Of a DNA stretch of 49,585 bases, positions 28,511-36,658 are shown in pieces. A model generated the notes under the pieces. It made no database searches. It worked only from the letters and a program-made list of their open reading frames with translations, and had not been told where the DNA came from. Source of the DNA: a virus; the IMG/VR virus record IMGVR_UViG_3300005253_000075, positions 1 through 49,585 of that record; one strand, given 5' to 3'. Each line of letters starts with the position of its first letter. Positions within the stretch are counted from its first letter, which is position 1. Made by a program: the position numbers and the translations under genes.

Positions 28511-30103
28511 GTGGTGTGGCTAAAGAGATTCATCGGTCTATTTCTTGTCTTGTTGCTGGCTGGCCCCGCACACGGGCTGTCCAGATACCAAACGTTTACT
28601 TACTTGAACAAAGTCGGGGGGTTGGATACGAAGTCCAGCACCCTCGCCATAAAAGAGCAGAACCTAGCTCTTGCCAAGAATATAGACCTCACCACGCTTG
28701 GAGCGAGGTCAAAACGTCGCGGCTCGACAAAGCACAATTCAACTCAGATAGTGGGATTGCCTGTCATAACTGGATTGTTCGAGTGGGAACGCGCGAACGG
28801 GACCAGACAATTCTTTGCCGCCACAGAAACAGGCATCATATACAAAGACAATGGTGGCGTATGGGAGGCGCAGCTAACAGGACTCACCACGGGCGAGGAG
28901 CATTTATACAGCTTCGCAAATTGGCGAGGGGACAGAGTAATAGCTTGCAATGGCCCCGATACAGCCAGAGACTCAACCGATGGAAGCTCATGGAACGTAC
29001 TGACTACAACCCCTTCGACTTGCAAGCTCGTAACGGTTCATCGTCGGCGGTTGTGGATAGTTGCGAACAACTCAGGCGTAATAAATCACTCAGTTCTGAA
29101 CGACGAAACCGACTTTACCGGGGGCGGAAGCGGCAGCTTTGCCGTAGGCTCTCCCGAGGGCGGAATCATAACCGCCATAGCTTCGTTCAGGGGCGTGCTG
29201 GTCATATTCAAGGAGCGGAGCATACACCTTCTCAGGGGCTCGTCCCCGACTTCAACAGACCCGGCTCCATTCTTGCTAGAGCCGTTGGACATAGGTACGG
29301 GTGCAGCGGCCTCAAGAAGCATAGCGACGGTTTTAGGCCCAGAAGGGTCAGACCTGTTTTTCGCATCAAGGGACGGTGTGGCCCGCCTGTCAGCTACGCA
29401 GACCTTCGGGGACTTCCGGCCATCTCTGGTTTCGGACATCATAGAGGGTACATGGAACGCATTAAACAAGTCAAAGCTCTCACAAGCGTCTGCGGTGTTC
29501 TATGCCAGCAAGTCACAATACTGGCTGGCGGTTCCGGGTTCTGGAAACACCCACAATACCCAGATATTGAAATACGATTCGCTCTCAAGGGGTTGGACGC
29601 TTGCCGACGTACACGCTCACACGCTTGCGTTGAGGCGCGACCCTGCCAGCGAGGACTTGCAGGTCTACTCAGGCAACTACACCGGCACGGTGTTCAAACA
29701 GGACGCTGGCACTTTCAGCGACGCAGGGGTGGGATATTCGGGAGAGTTCAGGACGGCGTGGCTAGACTTTGGGGTGCCCGAAAAGGTAAAAAACTATGGG
29801 CCGACGTTTCGGGTCTTTATTCAACCGACGGGCACATTCGACCTCAACGCAAGCTATACCATTATGACCGACAAGGGCATTGGAACTTCAAAGAGCATAA
29901 GTCTAACTACTGCTGGAAGCTGTGTTACGCTCGGTTCGTTCATACTTGGCACATCCAAATTATGCGCCACGGACGAGATAGCCATAGAGCAGGGCCAGTT
30001 GGCGGGCGAGGGGCGATTTATCCAGTTTCGATTTTCCAATAGCGCAGCAGACGAACAGTTCAAGGTCTTCGGATTTACTATGCAATATAGGACGACAGAC
30101 TGA
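28511..30103 (+). CDS. Tail nozzle protein (tail tubular B / P22 gp10-like) with signal peptide
   Basis: 530 aa from GTG-GTG at 28511/28514. Residues 1-23 are a textbook Sec signal (MVWLKRFIGLFLVLLLAGPA then HG-L). The mature start (LNKVGGLDTKSSTLAIKEQN, then KNIDLTTLGARSKRRG) is the classic N-terminus of nozzle proteins, so the signal is an added extension. The body is a repeating beta pattern suited to a propeller. No in-frame ATG lies near the expected mature start. Confidence 0.75.
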   Translation: MVWLKRFIGLFLVLLLAGPAHGLSRYQTFTYLNKVGGLDTKSSTLAIKEQNLALAKNIDLTTLGARSKRRGSTKHNSTQIVGLPVITGLFEWERANGTRQFFAATETGIIYKDNGGVWEAQLTGLTTGEEHLYSFANWRGDRVIACNGPDTARDSTDGSSWNVLTTTPSTCKLVTVHRRRLWIVANNSGVINHSVLNDETDFTGGGSGSFAVGSPEGGIITAIASFRGVLVIFKERSIHLLRGSSPTSTDPAPFLLEPLDIGTGAAASRSIATVLGPEGSDLFFASRDGVARLSATQTFGDFRPSLVSDIIEGTWNALNKSKLSQASAVFYASKSQYWLAVPGSGNTHNTQILKYDSLSRGWTLADVHAHTLALRRDPASEDLQVYSGNYTGTVFKQDAGTFSDAGVGYSGEFRTAWLDFGVPEKVKNYGPTFRVFIQPTGTFDLNASYTIMTDKGIGTSKSISLTTAGSCVTLGSFILGTSKLCATDEIAIEQGQLAGEGRFIQFRFSNSAADEQFKVFGFTMQYRTTD

Positions 30104-31056
30104 TGGGCAGAATACTTCTAAGTCTTTTTCTCATAATTCTTTTTGCCTCTCCTTCGTGGGCCGTTACCTGTTCCACCTCTTGGGCGAGGGTCAAGGACTG
30201 GGCCTCTGCCGAGGTGTTGACTGAACCCGACCTTGAGGCCGAGCATGACAATACAAACACCCTTGGGAGCAATTGCGGTTCGGTTTTAGGCACCCACGAC
30301 CACGACAATGCGGGCACGGATAAACTCAACGCCCATGCCTCCGTTGTCGCCCTATCTATTAACGCTGGGCTTATAAATACTGAGGCTGCCACATCTCACC
30401 AGGCGTTGGTGGCCCAGGGAGATGGAACCGCAGGTTGGGTAACGGCGGTTATTACAAGCGGTGAGTCGCAGGGCGATGTGCTTTATTTCGACGGGAGCGT
30501 ATGGGCAAAGTTGGTAGCGGGCACAGATGGGTTGTTTTTGAAGACGCAGGGAGCAAGCGCGAATCCTACATGGGCCGCTGCTGCGGTTTCAGCCGCCCAC
30601 GCAAGCAAGATATGGGACGCTGATGTAAATACTCTTGTCGAGGTCGAGCAGGCGGCAGACCAGGATGTTATTCGATTTACAGTTGACGGCACAGAGAAAA
30701 TGCTTATCGACTCCACCGGCGTCAGCTTTGCTAAGGGTGATGTAGCAGTCAAGGGGTGGGTGAAGTTTGATGGCACAACCCCGGCCAATATTTTAGATTC
30801 GTTCAATGTTACAAGCGTGACCTATGTCGCCACAGGACGGTATCAAGTTATATGGGACACAGACTTTGCTGATGCTAATTATGTTGTTGTCTGTACCTCT
30901 CAGTCGGGGGGGGCTGACCCCGGCAATGCCGATTTTTGTCATATAGAGCCTGGCGGCCAAGCGGCTGGCTCGGTAGACCTAAGCAATATAGATGGTGGCG
31001 GCGCCGGCGCTGTTGATGCCACCTTTGTTCATGTTATTGCTTTTGGGAATCAATAG
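30103..31056 (+). CDS. Tail fibre-like protein with signal peptide
   Basis: 317 aa, ATG overlapping the nozzle stop. Signal ILLSLFLIILFASPSWA with cleavage after SWA. Then the block VTCSTSWARVKDWASAEVLT ... NTNTLG, shared with the next gene, a beta-rich shaft-like middle, and a C-terminal Gly-rich domain (GGAGAVDATFVHVIAFGNQ). Receptor-binding or fibre role inferred. Confidence 0.65.
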   Translation: MGRILLSLFLIILFASPSWAVTCSTSWARVKDWASAEVLTEPDLEAEHDNTNTLGSNCGSVLGTHDHDNAGTDKLNAHASVVALSINAGLINTEAATSHQALVAQGDGTAGWVTAVITSGESQGDVLYFDGSVWAKLVAGTDGLFLKTQGASANPTWAAAAVSAAHASKIWDADVNTLVEVEQAADQDVIRFTVDGTEKMLIDSTGVSFAKGDVAVKGWVKFDGTTPANILDSFNVTSVTYVATGRYQVIWDTDFADANYVVVCTSQSGGADPGNADFCHIEPGGQAAGSVDLSNIDGGGAGAVDATFVHVIAFGNQ

Positions 31057-31764
31057 ATGTGGAAACGATTAGCGTTAGTTCTATTGTTGTTGGCCTTGCC
31101 CGCTTCGGCACAAGCGGCTACCTGTTCGACTTCGTGGGACGTGGCAAAGACATGGGCAAACGCAGAGGTTCTTACTCACACAGACCTGAACGCGGAGTTC
31201 AACAACACGAACACGCTGGGGGCGAATTGCGCTTCGGTGATGTCCGACCACAAGCACACGGGAACCCGTACCACGCAGATGGACGCGCACGCCTCTTTAA
31301 CGGCCACGTCAATTCACGCAAGCCTCATAGTGACCGACACGGCGGCACACGGGCTTTCGCTGGTGGTCCAGGGAGACGGGACAGCCGACTGGTCTGCGGC
31401 CACAAAGGACAAGGTTTCCATAGCCTTCATTATAGATGGTGGCACGACGGTCATAACACCGGGGGTCAAGGGCTTCCTGGAGGTTCCGTTCGACTGCAAC
31501 ATAGACCAATTTACGGTGATGGCAAACCAGTCGGGCACCTTGGTTACGGATATCTTCAAGGACGCCTTTGCCAACTTCCCCCCGACGGTTGCAGACAGCA
31601 TCGTGGGGAACAATGGACCGGCGTTGGTAAGCCAACAGAGCCATCAGGACTCGGTGTTGAGCGACTGGACTACGGGTATATCGGCGGGAGACATAGTGGG
31701 ATTTAACGTGGACAGCATCTTGAACGTACATAGGGCGACCATATCTCTGAGGTGTGCTAGATGA
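31057..31764 (+). CDS. Tail fibre-like protein with signal peptide, N-terminal paralogue of 30103
   Basis: 235 aa, starting directly after the previous stop. Signal LALVLLLLALPASAQA, cleavage near AQA-A. Residues 22-75 repeat the N-terminal block of the upstream protein (TCSTSWDVAKTWANAEVLTH ... NTNTLGANC). The C-terminal domain is unrelated and beta-rich. Shared N-terminus with a different C-terminus suggests two fibres using one attachment site. Confidence 0.65.
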   Translation: MWKRLALVLLLLALPASAQAATCSTSWDVAKTWANAEVLTHTDLNAEFNNTNTLGANCASVMSDHKHTGTRTTQMDAHASLTATSIHASLIVTDTAAHGLSLVVQGDGTADWSAATKDKVSIAFIIDGGTTVITPGVKGFLEVPFDCNIDQFTVMANQSGTLVTDIFKDAFANFPPTVADSIVGNNGPALVSQQSHQDSVLSDWTTGISAGDIVGFNVDSILNVHRATISLRCAR

Positions 31765-33113
31765 TAAGGCGGCTTACATATATTCTCCTTGCGGCCCTAT
31801 TCCTTCTCCCGATGGGAGGGGTTTCTGATGCCACTACTGGGCCGATTATTCAGCGATTTGAGAATGGTCACACAGAATACCTGGGCGGGAGACTGCGTAG
31901 GACCGTCTTATCGGTGTCCCCAGTCAACTATCAGCGTCAAAATGGTGCCTGGACACCTATAACCAATCAAATTGGCGATACGGGCGTTCCAGGGATGGGT
32001 AAGGGCATAGATGAGTTTATTCAGTTCCGAATAGCCGAGATACTTGCTGGACAATCCCCCGTTCTCCACATAGGTCGGGGCGCAACCCATATCAAGGTCG
32101 CCGTCCTTGGAACCAATACCCCCACGCCCGGAGTTGTGAACGGCCAATCAATCCGCTTTAACGGAGCGTGGAACGGTGCAGACCTTGAATATGTCGTCGC
32201 CGGACACTTTATAAAGGAGAACATCTACCTCAAGACGGGACACCCTGCCAGCTTCGCTTTCCGCATTGACTCCCACCAGGGTTTCGACCCCCAGACTCTC
32301 ACCTTTGGCAAGTTCACAATCCAGCCGCCCATATTGCAGAAAGCTGGCGAGGTGCCCGTCCGACTAAGTTGGGTGGTCACACAGCAAGGCGGAAAGACTA
32401 CTCTCACAGTCAATCTTCCTGTTGGGAACTGGACTGGATGGATTCTTGACCCCACGACTATCTTTCAGCCCGACTCGGCTGGACTCGATACATATTTGCC
32501 CTCAAACGAGGCGGACACCAACAAGGGGGCCGTTCCAACTCTCCAAGTGGGCGACCACCGTGGCGCAGGAAGTGCCATATACCGAGCGCTTATCGAGTTT
32601 GATGTTAGCAGCATTTCAGCCAGCGATACCGTTACGAGCGCCATTTTATCTCTTTACGAAGAAGGTGCTGGCGCTGATGGCACGGGAGAACCGTGGGCAC
32701 ACGAACTTAGGCTGGTCTTGGTTGATTGGGTGGAGGCCCAAGCAACATACAACATTTATTCAACTGGCAACAACTGGACGACGGCGGGGGCCGGAAGTGA
32801 CGGAAATGACCGCTCTGCAACAATCAGCGCAACGGTTGACTTAGACAGCACGGCTGCTAATGCCTTCATTGATTGGGGTTCTACGGCCCAACTCGTAAGT
32901 GACGTACAGAACTTCGTTGACGGCGGGCTTTCCAACTTTGGATGGCTATTGAAAGCATCGGCGGCTGAGAACGCGGGCGCTGCGGAAAGAGGTAGCATAT
33001 TTTCCTCATCCGACACTGCCACCGCTAGCCAGCGGCCCAAGCTGGTCGTGATTCATGCGGTTGCTGCCGCCGATGGCTTCCCGCACTCTTACGGGACGAT
33101 TATAGGGAACTGA
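31761..33113 (+). CDS. Exported protein with DNRLRE-like domain
   Basis: 450 aa, ATGA overlap. Signal YILLAALFLLPMGGVSDA. Residues 25-230 form a beta-rich domain; residues 245-440 follow the DNRLRE / CBM96-like pattern (DTYLPSNEADTNKGAVPTLQ, YRALIEFDVSSI, ILSLYEEGA, DWVEAQATYNIYSTGNNW). Such domains occur on secreted, carbohydrate-interacting bacterial proteins. In a tail cluster this suggests a glycan-binding tip, but it may instead act in the envelope. Confidence 0.65.
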   Translation: MIRRLTYILLAALFLLPMGGVSDATTGPIIQRFENGHTEYLGGRLRRTVLSVSPVNYQRQNGAWTPITNQIGDTGVPGMGKGIDEFIQFRIAEILAGQSPVLHIGRGATHIKVAVLGTNTPTPGVVNGQSIRFNGAWNGADLEYVVAGHFIKENIYLKTGHPASFAFRIDSHQGFDPQTLTFGKFTIQPPILQKAGEVPVRLSWVVTQQGGKTTLTVNLPVGNWTGWILDPTTIFQPDSAGLDTYLPSNEADTNKGAVPTLQVGDHRGAGSAIYRALIEFDVSSISASDTVTSAILSLYEEGAGADGTGEPWAHELRLVLVDWVEAQATYNIYSTGNNWTTAGAGSDGNDRSATISATVDLDSTAANAFIDWGSTAQLVSDVQNFVDGGLSNFGWLLKASAAENAGAAERGSIFSSSDTATASQRPKLVVIHAVAAADGFPHSYGTIIGN

Positions 33114-33157
33114 GATGGCACTACTCTGGCGATTAAAAGCTTAGGGAGTTAATTGAA

Positions 33158-33784
33158 ATGGTTATGGTAGGAGAAAAAATCATCGTGGTTCCTACGGGAA
33201 TGGAAGACCTTCCTCGCCTATTTGAGATGCGGAGCCTCCCAAGTATAATTGGCTACATGGATGACGAACTTGACTTTGCTGGTCGGGCAGAAACAATGGG
33301 AACGGACCCGTTTCTTTTGTACCAACAGCACACCGTCCAGCAAATGCTTAACGGCCATTGGTATTTCAGTTTGTGGCTAAAATCGCCCGTAACGCTCGTA
33401 GGAACCTTTTACTCGACTCAAATATTCTCGGACGGAACGATAGTTCCTACCATACTAATAGACCGTAAGTATTGGGGCAAGGGCATTGCCGAAGATGCTG
33501 GCAACGTCATGTTCAAGTGGGCGTTTCAGGACAAATTGAGGCATGGACTCGACGGTTACAAAATGGTTTTAACATATATAAACAATCGAAATACGAGAGC
33601 TAAAGCATATGCGAAATCAATGGGGCTGAAAGAGTATGGAATTCATCCTCGCCCCGAAGAGGACAGGGTTCAGGTGATGTATGCGATTAGCAAGCCTGAG
33701 TGGCTTGCGCTAAGGCAAAGCCAGAACGATAAGCCCGCCAAGAAGAAGCGGGGCAGGCCGAAGAAGGAGGAGGTGGAAGCGTAA
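33158..33784 (+). CDS. GNAT-type acetyltransferase with C-terminal AT-hook
   Basis: 208 aa. The GNAT core is visible as VGTFYSTQIFSDGTIVPTIL, then the acetyl-CoA loop RKYWGKGIAEDA, KMVLTYINNRNTRAKAYAKS and GLKEYG. The last 15 residues (KKKRGRPKKEEVE) contain the RGRP core of an AT-hook, giving a DNA minor-groove binder. It lies between fibre and ejection-protein genes. Substrate unknown: a virion protein, a host protein or an aminoglycan are all possible. An ejected acetyltransferase that stays with DNA is a speculative reading. Confidence 0.7.
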   Translation: MVMVGEKIIVVPTGMEDLPRLFEMRSLPSIIGYMDDELDFAGRAETMGTDPFLLYQQHTVQQMLNGHWYFSLWLKSPVTLVGTFYSTQIFSDGTIVPTILIDRKYWGKGIAEDAGNVMFKWAFQDKLRHGLDGYKMVLTYINNRNTRAKAYAKSMGLKEYGIHPRPEEDRVQVMYAISKPEWLALRQSQNDKPAKKKRGRPKKEEVEA

Positions 33785-34509
33785 TGGGCGGCTCCAGTAG
33801 TAGACGGACGGGTTCGGAGACAATAACACAACCCGTAAGCCAAACTTTCAACCTCTCACCTGAGCAGAGGCAGTTACTTGGGCAGGAGGTACAGCTAAGG
33901 CAGTCATTCTTGGGCAGATTTCAGGAACCGACCTTTGGCTTGATTGGACAGGCTATTGGTGGAATTCCACAGGGGGGGTTTGCCGTTCCTCAAGGATTGC
34001 CTACCGGACAAGTTGCTCAACAGGCGGTTGCTGGTCAATTTGCACCAACACAGTTTACCACGGCCCAGAGGCAGGCGACCATCGGGGCCGCTCAAGCCGC
34101 CTCACAGCCAGCGATAGATGCCATCACTCGTACAGTAAGGGAAACACAGGCGGGCAGGGGCTTGCTAGATAGCAGCCAGACAGGGATAGAGCTTGGCAGG
34201 GCATTGGCCCCACAGAGCGCCCAGTTAGCCTCAATAGGCGGTCAGGCTGGGGCCAGAGAGTTCGACGTAGCCAGAGAGCAACTATTCCAAAGGGCGGGCC
34301 TCGAAGAGCAGCTTAGATTACAGCAGCAGCAGCAACAGCAGTTGCAGTTCCAGAACGCCTTGCAGTTGCTAGGGATACCCTTGGGCGTACTTGGTGGCGG
34401 CCCTGGCACTTTAGGGGCCACGGCTGGCTTGACGGGCGCAACGCAGGGCGGCGGGTCACAGAGAACTCAAACATCCGGTAGGCAGCCTGGACAGGGATTG
34501 TTTAAGTGA
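33784..34509 (+). CDS. Internal virion protein, Gln/Gly-rich
   Basis: 241 aa, ATG overlapping the upstream stop. Low-complexity, Gln-rich helical region (a run of seven Gln within RLQQQQQQQLQ) and a Gly-rich hydrophobic end. Its place at the start of the ejection-protein block resembles small podoviral internal proteins (T7 gp14, P22 gp7) that form the channel across the envelope. Confidence 0.55.
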   Translation: MGGSSSRRTGSETITQPVSQTFNLSPEQRQLLGQEVQLRQSFLGRFQEPTFGLIGQAIGGIPQGGFAVPQGLPTGQVAQQAVAGQFAPTQFTTAQRQATIGAAQAASQPAIDAITRTVRETQAGRGLLDSSQTGIELGRALAPQSAQLASIGGQAGAREFDVAREQLFQRAGLEEQLRLQQQQQQQLQFQNALQLLGIPLGVLGGGPGTLGATAGLTGATQGGGSQRTQTSGRQPGQGLFK

Positions 34510-34934
34510 GCGGCCTAGAGGTTTTGCTTGGGGCACCAGCGGCGGCTACTGCTGCCGCGCCTACTGCGGCGGGAGCAAGTAGTTCAGCACTTGCTGCTTC
34601 GCTTTCTGCCGCCCCTGCGACTCCGGGGTTTTTGGGCACCGCCGGAATTACTGCTGGCGCTGGTGCGGCCCCGACGATTGGAAGCATTGGCGCTACCGCA
34701 GGGCTTGGCCTTGAGGGAATAAGCGCAGGGCAGACGTTGGGTATATTCGGTGGCCCAAGTCCCGCAGGCGGGGGGGGGGTGCCACAGCTTCAGTCACCCC
34801 AATTCCCAAGTCCAGCGGGTGCGTTATTGCCCCTTGGGGTTGGGCCGCAACTGTTCGGCCAAGCATCGCAGGCCGCTGGCCGAATATCGGATGAAAGACA
34901 GAGCTTCATTGACCAGTTTCTTAGGGGCTTCTAA
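34506..34934 (+). CDS. Internal virion protein, Ala/Gly-rich
   Basis: 142 aa from a GTG overlapping the previous stop (GTGA). Ala/Gly-rich hydrophobic segments (PAAATAAAPTAAGASSSALA, then AGITAGAGAAPTIGSIGATA) suit a pore-forming ejection protein. The C-terminus is helical (GRISDERQSFIDQFLRGF). Assignment by composition and position. Confidence 0.5.
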   Translation: MSGLEVLLGAPAAATAAAPTAAGASSSALAASLSAAPATPGFLGTAGITAGAGAAPTIGSIGATAGLGLEGISAGQTLGIFGGPSPAGGGGVPQLQSPQFPSPAGALLPLGVGPQLFGQASQAAGRISDERQSFIDQFLRGF

Positions 34935-36658
34935 TGGGTGGGTTGCTTGAAGCGGTAGGTGGCACGGGCACAGGCCAAGCTATAGCCGGTCAGCCGGGTG
35001 CCAGAAGACTGGGGGAGAACTTCTTTACCGGCCCCGGCGGTAGCCTGTTTACGAGCGACCTGTTTCAGATAGCTGGCCTTGCCGCCAGCATAGCGGACAC
35101 TAGGGCCGCACCCGTGTTTACGGGCTTTGCCAAGAATGCAAGAGAGAACCTAAAATTACAGCGGGAAATAGCGTCCGAAAAAGCTCTCACAAAAGCCCTT
35201 GCAGAGCTTGACCAATTCAAGTCTGGCCAGGGGAGTGGCACGCCTGCGGGTGGAACCGCAGCGACACCACGGCCAGCAACGCCACCGACCCTATCACAGC
35301 AGTTTACCGCCCCTGGGGTGTTCGGCCAGCCTGGAACCACACCAGCACTTCCCCCGCCAACCCCAAGGCCGCTATTGCCAGAAGAGATTGCGCTTGCTGA
35401 ACAGCAGGGACTTACGGGATTAAGCACGGCGGTAGGGTTAGCGACAAGGAAGCCTACGATAATTCTATCGTCACGGAAAGATTTAATAAAAGCCGCAAAA
35501 GAGGCTCGGGAAGCAAGAACGGTTGAAGACAAAGAAAGGAAACGGGAAATTGCGGTGCTTGGCATAGATAGTCTTATAGATGGTCGATTGGAGGACGGAA
35601 AATCGTCAGACCAAATTACTGGCGAAGTGGCTAGCATTCTTCGCTCGGCTGGTTTTAAGCCTACAGAGGTTAGAAGCTCAGTTCAAACTGTTAGGGATTC
35701 AATAAAGTTGAGAATAGTGGCTGAAGAGGAAAAAATAAAAGCAAGGGCTAAATTAGAAGCCCAAGCCGAAGCTGGACCAGCAGCCATAGAGGCTACCGAA
35801 AGGCGTCTTAGAGAACTTGGGTTGTCCACACCAGCACCAGGGGGTCCAATACCCGCCCAGGGGGCCATACAGGCTCCGCTAGCCCCTGCTGTGCCTATTA
35901 GGCGACGAGTGGGGATAACAAGGGGCAATATTCGCATATTCGATGACCCGGTTGATGTTGCTGCGGCCAAAAAGTTAAGGGTGCTAAACATAGAGGAATT
36001 TGAAGCAAGGCAGGATGCGGAGCAAATATTTAAGGATACCCAAGCATTGCCGCCAAAATCCGTTGCGAGAAACCTATGGGTTCAGGGTCGGCACGAACAA
36101 TTAAAGTTGTCCACCGCAGAACAAACAAAGGCAGACAAGACGTTTGACGCTGCCGCATTGTCCCAAGACGTGCTAGAGATTTTTGATGCCAAGTTTACAG
36201 GTATAGAAGGAACCTTCTTGGCAGTCGCAAGCTCAAGGGCGGGTCAGATATTTAGGAACCTCGGGGTAGACCCTAATGATATTCGAGATTTTGCTACCTA
36301 CAGAAACGCCCTTGATGCCGTAGTGGCCCCCGTAAGAAATCAGCTTTTTGGTGCTGCCCTTACTGAGACAGAAGTGAAAAGGTCGGTGAACTTTCTCAAA
36401 GACTCCATTGCACAACTACAGTCAGACCCCAAGGCTGCTGCTGCATCGCTACAAAGATTCTATGAAATCGTTGCAAGCAAGGGCAATCGGTTCTTTACCA
36501 GGTTGAACAAAACCAAGTTCTTTGCGAGAGAGCATATCCCTACCTTGGATGAATATTTTTCCAGTAAGTCGGATACAGAAATCGCAGGGTTCATGTCTAG
36601 GGGGCTGATTACCCCGGAACGAGCAAGGAGAATTAGGCGATTAGGGATGGGAAGATAA
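34934..36658 (+). CDS. Internal (ejection) virion protein
   Basis: 574 aa, ATG one base into the previous stop. Gly-rich N-terminus, a Pro-rich hinge (about residues 105-155), then long charged helices (KERKREIAVLGIDSLIDGRL, AEEEKIKARAKLEAQAEAGP) and a helical C-terminal domain. Fits the second ejection protein of podoviruses, which leaves the capsid with the DNA. No enzymatic motif seen. Confidence 0.6.
   Translation: MGGLLEAVGGTGTGQAIAGQPGARRLGENFFTGPGGSLFTSDLFQIAGLAASIADTRAAPVFTGFAKNARENLKLQREIASEKALTKALAELDQFKSGQGSGTPAGGTAATPRPATPPTLSQQFTAPGVFGQPGTTPALPPPTPRPLLPEEIALAEQQGLTGLSTAVGLATRKPTIILSSRKDLIKAAKEAREARTVEDKERKREIAVLGIDSLIDGRLEDGKSSDQITGEVASILRSAGFKPTEVRSSVQTVRDSIKLRIVAEEEKIKARAKLEAQAEAGPAAIEATERRLRELGLSTPAPGGPIPAQGAIQAPLAPAVPIRRRVGITRGNIRIFDDPVDVAAAKKLRVLNIEEFEARQDAEQIFKDTQALPPKSVARNLWVQGRHEQLKLSTAEQTKADKTFDAAALSQDVLEIFDAKFTGIEGTFLAVASSRAGQIFRNLGVDPNDIRDFATYRNALDAVVAPVRNQLFGAALTETEVKRSVNFLKDSIAQLQSDPKAAAASLQRFYEIVASKGNRFFTRLNKTKFFAREHIPTLDEYFSSKSDTEIAGFMSRGLITPERARRIRRLGMGR

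Noticed and set aside
28516-30042. 508-codon alternative plus-strand frame
   Set aside because: Overlaps the nozzle gene in another frame and reads Arg/His/Gly-rich sequence without family features; the nozzle frame has a signal peptide and family N-terminus.
31059-31706. 215-codon frame
   Set aside because: Shadow of the fibre-like gene at 31057, which has a signal peptide and a paralogue upstream.
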